Positions 34,916 to 44,092 of a DNA stretch of 64,000 bases are shown here, piece by piece; position 1 is the first letter of the stretch; each line of letters begins with the position of its first letter. Position numbers and translations under genes: made by a program. The notes under the pieces are model-generated. The model ran no database searches. It saw only the letters and a program-made list of their open reading frames with translations, and had not been told where the DNA came from. Origin of the DNA: CAYTLW01 sp964438735 (GTDB lineage Bacteria; Myxococcota_A; UBA9042); NCBI GenBank assembly GCA_964438735.1, contig CAYTLW010000015.1, forward strand, positions 1 through 64,000, in the 5' to 3' direction.

Positions 34916-37900
34916 TCAGCTGCACTGGCCGTTCTGGCACTTCTTGCCACCGCCGCAGGGCGACTCGTTGGCCATGGGGTTGCCCGGCGCGCAGGAGCCG
35001 TTCTCGCAGACATCCTTGACCGTGCAGGGCTCGCCATCGTCGCAGGCGGTGCCGTTGGACGGCTTGTAGGCGCATCCGTCACTTTTGTCGCAGCTGTCGA
35101 CCGTGCACAGGTTCTTGTCGTCGCAGGGCTTGGTTGTGCCAGGGTCGCACTTGCCGCCCTTGCAGCCGCCGTTTTCGGTGCATGCGTCGCCATCGTCGCA
35201 GAACGCGGCGTTGGGCACATGTTCGCACTTGCCGCCTTTGCAGGCGTCGGTGGTGCAGGCGTTGCCGTCGACGCAATGTCCCGTGTACATGGCGTACCAG
35301 GCCATCATGCCCTCGCCGGCCAGGATCAGCGTGTCGTTGCCTGTACCGAGCAGGTCGACGATGGTGCTCGAGATTTCCAGCGACCAGATGCCCAGAACGG
35401 CCGGCTTGTCGGTGACCGAAGCCTCGCCATCGCCCGGCCACATCAACGCCTGGGTCTCGGTGGTGCCGAGCAGGTCCGGCAGCTTGTCGCCGTTGACCTG
35501 ACCCACGCCGAGCAGGGCAAAGGGCAACGCGCTGGTCGGCACCAGCACCTTCGTTGCGCCTTGAAGCAGCCACTTGCTGCCGCCTTCATTGCGTCGCCAC
35601 AAGATGGGCAGGCCGAGCGCAGACTCCCCCTTGTCCACCGTTGACTGCCAGACGAGGTCATCCTTGCCGTCTGTGTCCATATCCGCCGCAGTGAACGTGC
35701 CCACGACGCCCAGGTCGGTCTCGGTGAACGTGCCGGCGTCGTTGAGAAAGACCCGCGCTGTCCACTTCCATTCGAAAGGCAGCACGGCCGTAGCCAGCAG
35801 GTCCAGGTCCTTGTCGCCGTCCAGGTCGACGGCGCTCAGGCGCATGGGTTTGTCGTCCTTGGCCGCCGCACCCTTGACCGTGATGTGCTGATGCACCTGC
35901 CAGTCGCCCGATTTGTGGGCCATGACAACCAGCCGGTAGGTGATCTTCTTGTTGGTATCGGTGGCGGAACCGAAGACCGCCACCTCCAGGTTCCCGCCGG
36001 CCAGGAGGTCGCCGGTTGTCATGGCCATGGGCGCGAACCTGCTGAGCTTCTCGGTGGTCGCGTTGGCGCTGACCAGCGGCTGCGGGATCACCGCCGGCAC
36101 CTTGGCCTGGCTCAACTCGCCCCGCCAGGCCCAGGCGAAGGGGGCGCCCTTGGCGCTGCAGTTGACCAGATCCAGGCCCCGGGTCCACAGGAAGTCCGCC
36201 TTGCCATCGCCCTGCAGGTCGGCCACCGCCAGGGGATAGCCGTCCGGATTCAATGTGCACTTATCCTCGGTCCAGACCTCCTGGCCGATGTCGAAACTCC
36301 CCTTTCCATCGCCGGCGGCGATCCACAAGGTTTGTTCGTTGTCCTGGGCGGTCTTCTTGCGGCCCAGCAGGACCATGTCCAGGGCCGGATCGCCGACCAC
36401 CTGGGCCATGACGACCTGGCTGCCTTCATCGGCGGGCACCAGGCCCTGCTTCATCTCAAGTACCGCCTCGGTCTTGACGTCCGCTGTGCATCCGCCGTTG
36501 TTACAGGTCTCGCCGGTGCTGCAGGGATCGCCATCGTCGCAGGGGCCCGTCAGCATCGTGTACGTGCAGCCCTTTCCCTTGACGCAAGCGTCGCCGGTGC
36601 AGGGATTGATGTCGTCGCAGCTGAGCACGTCGCCCCCGGCCGGCTGGACGCAGGCGCCGCCTTCACACGCTTCGGACAAGGTGCAGATGTTGTCGTCGAC
36701 GCAGGCGAGGCCGTCGTTGGCCGCCGTGTCCTTGCAGGTGCCGTCCTTGGGGTCGCATTTCGGCGATGTGCAGGCCCCTGGCGTACCCTTGGCACAGGTG
36801 ATCACGGTCGCCGGATTCACCACGCAGGCGGGCGGTTCGAGGGTCTTGTCGCAATACAGGGTGCCGTTGCAGGGATTGCCATCATCCCAGGCGGTGCAGA
36901 GGTCGCCTTTGGGGCACAGGCACTTGTTGGTCTTGACGGTGCAGGTCCCGCTCTTGCAGCGCTCCACCGTGCAGGGGGTCAGGTCCGTGTCGCAGGGCGT
37001 GTCGTCGGCCACGGCTTTGGCCTTGCAGGTGCCGTCGGCCGGGTCACAGGTCTGTGGCGCGCAGCCGTCGCCGTCCGACGTGCAGGTGACCGTTGTGGCT
37101 GGATTCACAGCGCATTTGCCACTGTATTTGTCGCAGTAGAGCGTGCCGTTGCAGGCGTCGCCATCTTCGTACTTGGCGCAGTCTGCATCCAGCTGGCAGG
37201 TGCAGGCGTTGTCGCCCGCCCCACAGGTGCCGGCGCTGCAGGTGTCGATGCCCGTGCACCAGGTGCCATCGGCCTCGCAAGGCTGCCCATCGGTCAGCGC
37301 TGTGAGCTTGCAGAGCCCATCTTGTGGGTCGCAGAGGTTCGCCAGGCAGGCGGTGTCATCGTCGCCCTTGCAGATGGTCGCGGCGGCTGTGTTCAGCTTG
37401 CACCAGCCCTCGTTCAGGTCGCAGTACAGCTTGCCCAGGCAGGCGTTGGTCAGGGCCTTGTCAGCGCACTCACCGGGCGCCGTGCACATGCACACCGGGT
37501 CGCTACCCTCGCAGACTCCGCCCTGGCACGCCGAGCTGCCGGAGCAGGGATTGCCATCGTCGCAGGATGCGCCGTCGACGGCGGCCACCAGGCTGCAATC
37601 GCCCGTCTTCTTGTTGCAGGTCGCGGCCTGGCAGGCGCCATCATCGATGGTGGGACAGCTCACCGTTGAGGCCGGGTTGAGCTCACATTTACCCAGAGCC
37701 AGGTTGCAGTAGAGCGTGCCGTTGCAGACGTTGTCATCCTCCAGCGGGGCGCAATCGGCCTGCTTGCTGCAATCGCACGACGAGTCGGGCGTTCCGGCCG
37801 CACAAGTGCCGTCTTTGCAGGCATCCTTGGTACACGCCAGGCCGTCGACCTCACAGGCTGTGCCGTCTGTCTTCGCTTTCTTGCCGCACTTGCCGTTGCT

Positions 37901-38554
37901 CGGATCGCAGGCGGTCAGGGCGCAGGGGCCGTCGGCCCAGGTCCCGCACTTGGTGACCGAGCCGGGATTGAGCTTGCAGTTGCCGCTGCTGGTGTCGCAG
38001 TACAGCTTGCCGTTGCAGGCGTCATCATCATCGAAGGGTTTGCAGTCCGCGTCCTTCTTGCACGTACACGTGGACTTGCCGGCACACTGGCCGTCCGCGC
38101 AGACATCCCCTGTGGTGCAGGACTCCCCGTCGTCACACGCCTGGCCCTCGTCGGCCGGCTGCGGGCGGCACTGGCCATCGGCGGGATCGCAGACCACCGC
38201 GACGCATGGCGCCGTTGTGGTCGGGCAGTCGATCACCGTGGCCGGATTCGCTTTGCACGTATGCGACGCCACGTGACAATACAGGTTGCCGTTGCACGGG
38301 TTGCCATCGTCGAGCTTGGCGCAGTCGGCATCGGCCTGGCACTCACAGGCCGATCCATCGGCCCCGCAAGGTCCGGCATCCGCGCCGGATTCGCCCCCAT
38401 CCCCGGACGCGTCGCAGGCATCGCCGCAGATCTGGCCGTCGGCCGAGGCGTCTTTGGCCGGGGGCGCGGTGTCGGATCCATCACCAGGCGAGCAGGCGGC
38501 AAATGAACAGACGAAGAGGACGACCAGCAGGAGGCTGCGAATCAGGGCGGGCAT
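34916..38554 (-). CDS. Large Cys-rich repeat lipoprotein with FG-GAP/VCBS-like domain
   Basis: 1212 residues. The signal peptide (IRSLLLVVLFVCSFAAC) ends at a lipidated Cys21, followed by an Asp/Gly-rich linker. About 45-690 are tandem Cys-rich units like those of the 1993-7131 protein (DDGNPCNGTLYCD, NPATVITC, CEDGxxCT). About 690-1090 contain FG-GAP/VCBS-type acidic loops (VADLQGDGKADFLW, AVDLDGDKDLDLLA, DMDTDGKDDLVW), probably a calcium-binding integrin-alpha-like propeller. A second short Cys-rich tail follows. This is a surface stalk with a propeller head. It converges with the RND gene and diverges from EF-G. Confidence 0.87.
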   Translation of the reverse strand: MPALIRSLLLVVLFVCSFAACSPGDGSDTAPPAKDASADGQICGDACDASGDGGESGADAGPCGADGSACECQADADCAKLDDGNPCNGNLYCHVASHTCKANPATVIDCPTTTAPCVAVVCDPADGQCRPQPADEGQACDDGESCTTGDVCADGQCAGKSTCTCKKDADCKPFDDDDACNGKLYCDTSSGNCKLNPGSVTKCGTWADGPCALTACDPSNGKCGKKAKTDGTACEVDGLACTKDACKDGTCAAGTPDSSCDCSKQADCAPLEDDNVCNGTLYCNLALGKCELNPASTVSCPTIDDGACQAATCNKKTGDCSLVAAVDGASCDDGNPCSGSSACQGGVCEGSDPVCMCTAPGECADKALTNACLGKLYCDLNEGWCKLNTAAATICKGDDDTACLANLCDPQDGLCKLTALTDGQPCEADGTWCTGIDTCSAGTCGAGDNACTCQLDADCAKYEDGDACNGTLYCDKYSGKCAVNPATTVTCTSDGDGCAPQTCDPADGTCKAKAVADDTPCDTDLTPCTVERCKSGTCTVKTNKCLCPKGDLCTAWDDGNPCNGTLYCDKTLEPPACVVNPATVITCAKGTPGACTSPKCDPKDGTCKDTAANDGLACVDDNICTLSEACEGGACVQPAGGDVLSCDDINPCTGDACVKGKGCTYTMLTGPCDDGDPCSTGETCNNGGCTADVKTEAVLEMKQGLVPADEGSQVVMAQVVGDPALDMVLLGRKKTAQDNEQTLWIAAGDGKGSFDIGQEVWTEDKCTLNPDGYPLAVADLQGDGKADFLWTRGLDLVNCSAKGAPFAWAWRGELSQAKVPAVIPQPLVSANATTEKLSRFAPMAMTTGDLLAGGNLEVAVFGSATDTNKKITYRLVVMAHKSGDWQVHQHITVKGAAAKDDKPMRLSAVDLDGDKDLDLLATAVLPFEWKWTARVFLNDAGTFTETDLGVVGTFTAADMDTDGKDDLVWQSTVDKGESALGLPILWRRNEGGSKWLLQGATKVLVPTSALPFALLGVGQVNGDKLPDLLGTTETQALMWPGDGEASVTDKPAVLGIWSLEISSTIVDLLGTGNDTLILAGEGMMAWYAMYTGHCVDGNACTTDACKGGKCEHVPNAAFCDDGDACTENGGCKGGKCDPGTTKPCDDKNLCTVDSCDKSDGCAYKPSNGTACDDGEPCTVKDVCENGSCAPGNPMANESPCGGGKKCQNGQCS

Positions 38555-38768
38555 GGGCGTTCCGGGTCGAGGCGCGGGTGAAAGCCGGGCGCGTGCGCGT
38601 CACGCTTTCCGTTGGCAGACCCGAGCATGCAATCGCCCTGCCGCCGTGGCCAAAGGCTGGTTGCAAGCCCGCGGAACCTTGCCGAGGATTGCTGCGCGCG
38701 CCGCCATCGCACTCCCGGCCAAAGACATGCAAATGGCCGACTCGGGCGCGGTCCACGCAACAATCTCC

Positions 38769-38797
38769 TTGACCACTCGCCTCCTTTCACGTACACG
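38769..38797 (+). promoter_or_regulatory. Candidate sigma-70-type promoter for EF-G
   Basis: TTGACC (38769-38774), a 17-base spacer, and TACACG (38792-38797), about 40 bases before the GTG start. The -35 element is strong and the -10 element weak. Confidence 0.45.
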
Positions 38798-38838
38798 GCC
38801 GCCCCCCGGCACACCGGGGCCGAACCGAGGAACTCGTC

Positions 38839-40920
38839 GTGAACACCGAACTTGCGAAGCTGCGGAATATCGGCATCTCCGCGCACATCGACAGCGGTAA
38901 GACCACGCTCACCGAGCGGGTGCTGTTCTACACCAACCGGATCCGCGCCATCCACGATGTGCGCGGCAAGGATGGCGTCGGCGCCAAGATGGACTCGATG
39001 GAGCTCGAGCGGGAGCGTGGCATCACCATCCAGAGTGCTGCCACACACTGCTCCTGGCAGGGTCACCAGATCAACATCATCGACACGCCCGGCCACGTCG
39101 ACTTCACCGTCGAGGTGGAGCGGGCGCTGCGCGTGCTCGACGGCGCGGTCCTTGTCCTGTGCTCTGTGGCAGGCGTGCAGAGCCAGTCTCTGACCGTGGA
39201 CCGCCAGATGCGGCGCTACAAGGTGCCGCGCATCGCCTTCGTCAACAAGTGCGATCGGGTTGGCGCCAACCCCCTGCGCGTGGCCGAGCAGCTGCGCGAG
39301 AAGCTGGGCCACGATCCCGCCGTTCTGCAGCTGCCCATCGGCCTGGAGGATAAGCACGAGGGCGTGGTCGACCTGGTCGCCATGCAGGCCGTCACTTTCG
39401 AGGGGCCCGCGGGCGAGAAAGTGGTCATCGGACCGATTCCTGACGACATGGTCGACGCCGCCGAGGAGGCGCGCGAGGCCCTGCTGGACGCCGTCTCCAT
39501 GTACTCCGACGAGCTCACCGAGGCGATCCTCGAGGAGACCGTGACCGAGGCGCTGCTGCACGCTGCCATCCGCGAGGCGACCATCGCGCGCAAGATCACC
39601 CCGGTGCTCATGGGTTCGGCCTACAAGAACAAGGGCGTGCAGCCCCTGCTCAACGGCCTGATCCGCTACCTGCCCAACCCCTCCGAGATCGACAACGTCG
39701 CCGTGGATGTAGACGAAGACGAAGCCGAGGTGCCGCTGGATTGCGATCCCGAGCAGCCCACGGTGGCCCTGGCCTTCAAGCTCGAAGACGGCCGCTATGG
39801 CCAGCTCACGTACCTGCGCATCTACCGCGGCGGCCTGCGTCGAGACGACACCATCGTCAACACACGCAGCGGTCGCAAGGCCCGCGTCGGCCGCCTGGTG
39901 CGCATGCACAGCGACGAGATGGAGGAGATCAGCCAGGCCGCCGCAGGCGACATCGTGGCCATCTTCGGCATCGATTGCCATAGCGGCGACACCTTCACCG
40001 ACGGCAAGAGCCGCCTGGCCATGACCTCGATGCACGTGCCGGAGCCGGTCATCTCCCTGTCGGTCAAGGCCGCCCAGCAGAAGCACGAGGCGAACCTCTC
40101 CAAGGCCCTGCAACGATTCGTCAAGGAGGACCCGACCTTCCGCGTGGGCGTCGACCCGGAATCGGGCGAGACCATCGTGCGCGGCATGGGCGAGCTTCAC
40201 CTCGATGTCTACGTCGAGCGCATGCGCCGCGAGTACAAGGTCGACGTCGTCACTTCGCCGCCGCAGGTCGCCTATCGCGAGACGCTGACGAGGCGGGCGG
40301 AGTTCAACTACACCCACAAGAAGCAGACCGGCGGCTCCGGCCAGTTCGGCCGCGTGCAGGGCTTCGTCGAGCCGTGGGACGAGGAAGAGTACGAGTTCGT
40401 GGACAAGATCAAGGGCGGAGCCATCCCGCGCGAGTTCATCTCGTCGGTGGACAAGGGCTTCCGCTCCATGATGGCCAAGGGCCTGAAGCTCGGCTACCCG
40501 GTGGTCAACGTACGAATCACCGTCAACGACGGCCTGTCCCACTCGGTCGACTCGTCGGATGTCGCCTTCCGGGAGGCCGCTCGCGGTGCCTGGCGCGAGT
40601 TCTACCACCGCGCCTCGCCACGCATCCTCGAGCCGGTGATGCAGGTCTCGGTCGAGGGACCGGCCGAGTTCTCCGGCGCCGTCCTGTCCACCTTGATGCA
40701 GCGCCGCGGCATGATCGCTGGCTCGCATGAGGAGGACAATCAGGCTCGAATCGAAGCCGAAGTGCCCCTGGCCGAGATGTTCGGCTACGCCACCACCCTG
40801 CGTTCGGCGACCCAGGGCAAAGCCGAGTTCACGATGGAGTTCTCACGCTACATGCCGGTGCCGGTCTCCATCGAGGCCGAGCTGGTAGAGAAAGCCGCCA
40901 AGGCGAAGAAGGCGTCCTGA
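38839..40920 (+). CDS. fusA: Translation elongation factor G, spirochaete/deltaproteobacterial/mitochondrial type
   Basis: 693 residues, five-domain EF-G, the GTPase that drives ribosome translocation. GTP motifs: AHIDSGKT (15-22), RGITIQS (60-66, switch I), DTPGH (82-86) and NKCD (136-139). The Ser in HIDSGK and the segment TERVLFYTNRI resemble spdEFG1 and mitochondrial EF-G1 rather than the HVDAGKTT form of ordinary fusA, so it may be the translocation-specialised paralogue. It starts at GTG 38839 with GAGG 8 bases upstream. It is not in an str operon here (no rpsL, rpsG or tuf nearby). A GC-rich hairpin follows at 40931. Confidence 0.95.
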   Translation: MNTELAKLRNIGISAHIDSGKTTLTERVLFYTNRIRAIHDVRGKDGVGAKMDSMELERERGITIQSAATHCSWQGHQINIIDTPGHVDFTVEVERALRVLDGAVLVLCSVAGVQSQSLTVDRQMRRYKVPRIAFVNKCDRVGANPLRVAEQLREKLGHDPAVLQLPIGLEDKHEGVVDLVAMQAVTFEGPAGEKVVIGPIPDDMVDAAEEAREALLDAVSMYSDELTEAILEETVTEALLHAAIREATIARKITPVLMGSAYKNKGVQPLLNGLIRYLPNPSEIDNVAVDVDEDEAEVPLDCDPEQPTVALAFKLEDGRYGQLTYLRIYRGGLRRDDTIVNTRSGRKARVGRLVRMHSDEMEEISQAAAGDIVAIFGIDCHSGDTFTDGKSRLAMTSMHVPEPVISLSVKAAQQKHEANLSKALQRFVKEDPTFRVGVDPESGETIVRGMGELHLDVYVERMRREYKVDVVTSPPQVAYRETLTRRAEFNYTHKKQTGGSGQFGRVQGFVEPWDEEEYEFVDKIKGGAIPREFISSVDKGFRSMMAKGLKLGYPVVNVRITVNDGLSHSVDSSDVAFREAARGAWREFYHRASPRILEPVMQVSVEGPAEFSGAVLSTLMQRRGMIAGSHEEDNQARIEAEVPLAEMFGYATTLRSATQGKAEFTMEFSRYMPVPVSIEAELVEKAAKAKKAS

Positions 40921-40930
40921 TCGGATGATT

Positions 40931-40951
40931 CGCGCGGCCCCGACCCGCGCG
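40931..40951 (+). terminator. GC-rich hairpin after EF-G, terminator-like without U-tract
   Basis: CGCGCGG (40931-40937), a 7-base loop, CCGCGCG (40945-40951): a perfect 7-bp GC stem. No T-run follows, so it may attenuate or pause transcription, or protect the mRNA, rather than end it. Confidence 0.35.
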
Positions 40952-40965
40952 GACGGAGATGACCA

Positions 40966-42258
40966 ATGTACCGCAAGGAAGTGAACGCCCAGAGCCCGCT
41001 GCGCATCCTCGAAGCGTCGCTGCATGGCGGCCTCGGCCGCGGCAATCTCGGCGTCATCATGGCCCGAGCCGGCGTCGGCAAGACCGCCTGCCTGATCCAG
41101 TTTGCCCTCGACGACCTGCTGCGCGACCGCAAGGTGCTGCACGTGGCCATCGGCCAGACCATCGACCACGTGCAGGCCTGGTATGACGCCCTCTTCGACG
41201 ATCTGGCCGAGCAGACCGAGCTCGACGATCGCGAGGCAGTGCGCCAGTCCCTGGCACGCAATCGGATGATCCAGACCTACGCCCCCGGCCCCCTGGATCC
41301 GGCCGCTCTGGACACCCTCATCCAGCGCCTGGCCCAGCATGTCGGCTTCCTGCCCGACGCCATCCTCATCGATGACCATGACTGGCAGGGCCAGCGTGGC
41401 GGCAACCGCGAGCTCGTCAGCGGCTACAAGGCCATCGCCGAGCGCGTCGAGGCCGAGCTGTGGATGACCGCCCAGACCCACCGCGAGCAGACCGGCCCGC
41501 GGCCGTCGGACATCTCGCTGCCTTGCGAGCGCTGCGCCGATCTCATCGACGTGGCCCTCTTCCTGGAGCCTGACCGCACCCACGTGCATATCGTGCTGCT
41601 CAAGGATCACGACAACACGAGCCCCATCGAGATGCGCCTCTGCCTGCACGCGGACACGTTGCGCATCACCCGCGACGAGGTCTCCGATCTCGCCGTGCGC
41701 ATCCCCGGCGCCGCCTCCAGCCTGCTCTCCGGCGGCGCACCAGGCGCCGAAGAGGCGTTCGGTGCCCAGGCCCAGCGCTGGGGCCTGCGCGAGATCAACT
41801 TCAGCTTCGCCGGCAAGGTCACCACCCGCCAGCGCGGCATCCGCATGCTCAGCGACGCCGAGCTCAGCCGCGGCCGGGTCAGCGATGCCTGGCTGCAGGC
41901 CCACCTGCGCGCCGACCTGGCCAAGAGCACCCATCCCGAGCACCTGCGCCGCGTCCTGGAGAGCATCTGGCACCAGGTCAACCCGGCTGGCGAGGTCTTC
42001 GTCGTCGGCACGTTACGTCAGGATGGCAGCGTCAGCGGCGGCACGGGCTGGGCCGTTGAGCTGGCCCGCCACTGGCGCAAGGGAGTCTGCGTCTACGACC
42101 AGGAGCAGGAGGGCTGGTTCACCCCCGGTCCCGCAGGCTGGCAGCCCGTCGCCCCGCCGACGATCCGCCGTTCCCGCTTCACCGGCACCGGCACCCGGCA
42201 CCTGAACGCCGCCGGCGAGGCCGCGATCGTGGACCTATTCGAACGCTCGTTTGGCTGA
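40966..42258 (+). CDS. RecA-like ATPase with C-terminal SLOG/YpsA-like domain
   Basis: 430 residues, cytoplasmic. Residues 20-240 form a DnaB/RecA-type ATPase core: Walker A in ARAGVGKT (33-40) and Walker B in AILIDDHD (132-139). The sensor-like segment LWMTAQTH resembles DnaB-type helicases, but the N-terminal helicase domain is missing. Residues about 262-430 are a separate domain with VSGGTGWAVELARHW, VYDQEQEGWF and FTGTGTRHLNAAGEAAI. That pattern resembles the SLOG/putative molybdenum-carrier group of nucleotide-binding domains. The start has GGAG 8 bases upstream and lies 45 bases after EF-G. Function is unknown; a nucleotide-sensing ATPase is the most I can infer. Confidence 0.72.
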   Translation: MYRKEVNAQSPLRILEASLHGGLGRGNLGVIMARAGVGKTACLIQFALDDLLRDRKVLHVAIGQTIDHVQAWYDALFDDLAEQTELDDREAVRQSLARNRMIQTYAPGPLDPAALDTLIQRLAQHVGFLPDAILIDDHDWQGQRGGNRELVSGYKAIAERVEAELWMTAQTHREQTGPRPSDISLPCERCADLIDVALFLEPDRTHVHIVLLKDHDNTSPIEMRLCLHADTLRITRDEVSDLAVRIPGAASSLLSGGAPGAEEAFGAQAQRWGLREINFSFAGKVTTRQRGIRMLSDAELSRGRVSDAWLQAHLRADLAKSTHPEHLRRVLESIWHQVNPAGEVFVVGTLRQDGSVSGGTGWAVELARHWRKGVCVYDQEQEGWFTPGPAGWQPVAPPTIRRSRFTGTGTRHLNAAGEAAIVDLFERSFG

Positions 42259-42336
42259 GTCGGCGTAGATTCACCACGACCCCAACCCTGTGCTACGTTC
42301 CGCCCTCGACCGCCCTGTCGCGGTCCAGGAGGGAGC

Positions 42337-42489
42337 ATGTTCATTCGTGTCTTCGCGTCCGCGCTGCTGGCGATCGCGCTCGCTGCGCCTGCCGCTTTCG
42401 GCCAGGAACCCATTCATGGCGAGCTGCCCTCCGTAGAGCAGCCCCCGGCAGCTGACGATTCGGCCGACCAGGACGGACCGCCCGGCTAG
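42337..42489 (+). pseudogene. Signal-peptide half of a barrel gene, cut by an in-frame TAG
   Basis: ATG 42337 (GGAG 5 bases upstream) opens a 50-codon frame: signal peptide (IRVFASALLAIALAAPAAFGQ) plus a Pro/Asp-rich linker, ending at TAG 42487. The next frame (42496) is in the same phase and reads as a beta-barrel with no signal of its own. The two are best seen as one 231-codon gene with one amber codon. Confidence 0.6.
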
Positions 42490-42495
42490 TGGGCC

Positions 42496-43032
42496 GTGGA
42501 CGTGGCCCTGCTCGGCCCGCACAGCCTCATCAGCGGCAGCGTGGTCATGCGCCCCTTCCCAGGGGTCGAGGGCATGCTGACCGTCGGCACTCAGAGCGCC
42601 GAGTTCTCAGAGAGCGAAGGCGGCACGACCGCGTCAGCCAAGGCCAGCATCAACGTCTTCGCCCTGCGCGGCCGCTACCTGCCCTTCCGCAACCACCTCG
42701 CGCTGGAGGCAGGCTTCGCAGTCTCCAGCATCTCCCTGAGCGCCTCCGGCGACAACGTCCTCGGTGACAGCATCAACTACGAACGCGCCAACTTCGTGCC
42801 AGCGGTCCTCGCCGGCGGCGGCTACGCCCTGCGTACCGACATGGGATTTCGACTCAACATCCTGATCGGCTGGATGAAATACATCGCCTCCATGGGCAAT
42901 TCGACAATCAAGACGACAGGCAACTTCGACCAGCAAGACAGAGACCAGTTGCAGAAGGATCTCGACTCCACCAGCGATGAGCTGGTCAAAGGCACGGTGT
43001 ATCTCGAGTTGGGTGTGGGCTGGGCGTTCTGA
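42496..43032 (+). CDS. Small outer-membrane beta-barrel protein (lacks its own signal peptide)
   Basis: 178 residues from GTG 42496. Alternating strands (VMRPFPGVEGMLTVG, KASINVFALRGRYLPF, HLALEAGFAVSSISL, NFVPAVLAGGGYALRTD) and the C-terminal YLELGVGWAF, ending in Phe, match an eight- or ten-stranded outer-membrane barrel. Export needs a signal peptide; the only one lies in the upstream frame at 42337, separated by a TAG. As printed, the protein would not be exported. Substrate or function is unknown. Confidence 0.65.
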   Translation: MDVALLGPHSLISGSVVMRPFPGVEGMLTVGTQSAEFSESEGGTTASAKASINVFALRGRYLPFRNHLALEAGFAVSSISLSASGDNVLGDSINYERANFVPAVLAGGGYALRTDMGFRLNILIGWMKYIASMGNSTIKTTGNFDQQDRDQLQKDLDSTSDELVKGTVYLELGVGWAF

Positions 43033-43048
43033 CCCCGACTGGCCAGGC

Positions 43049-43132
43049 GTCAACACTTGACACCTTTCCTGTCGATCGTACCACCGAAAGCCATCGCCAG
43101 AGAGGGTCAGGTATTGACACCTGACACCTTTG
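43049..43132. repeat. REP-like intergenic element with two TTGACACCT-containing hairpins
   Basis: Unit 1 (43049-43067): GTCAA-CAC-TTGAC hairpin followed by ACCTTT. Unit 2 (43105-43132): GTCAGGT-ATTGAC-ACCTGAC hairpin followed by ACCTTTG. The second unit resembles repeats I know from the flanks of REP-associated tyrosine transposase genes. It sits between two converging genes and could also end transcription in both directions. Confidence 0.55.
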
Positions 43133-43137
43133 AGCGA

Positions 43138-44067
43138 CTACTCCTTCACCAGGAGTTCCGCCCCATTCGCTCGCGGTGTCGCCGTCCTGACCACGCAGCC
43201 GATGCCCGCTGCCGCAAACGCTGAAGACATGGCCGCGCCAACGGCATCGCCAATGTCGTCACCGCGGTCCACATAGGCGATCACCGTCGCCCCGGCACCC
43301 GACAACACCGTCGCCAGAGCTCCTGCGTCCTGAGCTGATTGCACCACAGTATCGAATCCCGGGATGCCCGCCGTACGGACGTGCTGATGGATGCGATCGC
43401 GCATCGCCACCCGCAGCAGGTCCAACCGCCCGTGGCAGAGCGCCGCCACCAGCAGACCGGTATGGGACAGATTGAACACCGCGTCGGTCATGGACACCCG
43501 GTCGGGCAGGGCGGCGCGCAGCTCGTTGGTGCTCTGCTGCATGGCCGGAGTCGCCAGAACACAAGCCAACTCCGTCGGAGGGGCCAGCTGCATGGAGTGC
43601 ACTTGCCCATCGGCCGTTGCCGCCACGACCAGGCCGCCCAACGTGCAGGGCGCGGCGTTGTCCGGATGCCCTTCGGTCTCCGTGGCGAAGGCCAGGATGC
43701 GCTGGCGGATCTCCGGCTCGTCGGTGGGCAGTCCCATCATGCCGCAGGCCAGCAACGTGCCCCCCACGGTGGCCGTGGCCGAGCTGCCCAACCCGCCGGA
43801 GACCGGCACGTTGCCCTGCAGCACGAAGCGCAGGCCGTCGGGCGCGCGCTGCCCATGGGCCTCGCAGAAGCGTTGCAGGGTGCGCACCACCAGGTTCTGC
43901 GGGCCGGCCGGCAACAGGTCGGCGCCCTCGCCTTCGAGGCGCACCTCGATGTGGTCACCGACCGCCTCGCAACGGAACTCGTTGCACAGGTTCAGGGCCA
44001 TGCCCAGGCTGTCAAAACCGGGGCCTAGATTCGAGGTCGTAGCGGGCACCAGGGCGGTGAACTGCAT
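43138..44067 (-). CDS. thrB: Homoserine kinase
   Basis: 309 residues. It phosphorylates homoserine with ATP in threonine biosynthesis. The family start LVPATTSNLGPGFDSLGMAL and the GHMP-kinase phosphate loop PVSGGLGSSAT (88-98) are present, along with ETEGHPDNAAP and the C-terminal VLSGAGATVIAY. The start at 44067 matches the family; an upstream in-frame ATG would add 35 residues that lie in the gap and the hom gene. It lies 25 bases after hom, so it is co-transcribed. Confidence 0.96.
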   Translation of the reverse strand: MQFTALVPATTSNLGPGFDSLGMALNLCNEFRCEAVGDHIEVRLEGEGADLLPAGPQNLVVRTLQRFCEAHGQRAPDGLRFVLQGNVPVSGGLGSSATATVGGTLLACGMMGLPTDEPEIRQRILAFATETEGHPDNAAPCTLGGLVVAATADGQVHSMQLAPPTELACVLATPAMQQSTNELRAALPDRVSMTDAVFNLSHTGLLVAALCHGRLDLLRVAMRDRIHQHVRTAGIPGFDTVVQSAQDAGALATVLSGAGATVIAYVDRGDDIGDAVGAAMSSAFAAAGIGCVVRTATPRANGAELLVKE

Positions 44068-44092
44068 GGTTGCCTCCCGGTTTGGCGGGCGT

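Noticed and set aside
38542..40728. 728-codon minus-strand frame opposite EF-G
   Set aside because: Covers a highly conserved EF-G gene; its sequence is a low-complexity shadow (HRVHHVDRH-like) with no domain.
42487..42489. Pyrrolysine at the TAG
   Set aside because: The family is a barrel, not a methylamine methyltransferase; nothing else suggests pyrrolysine.
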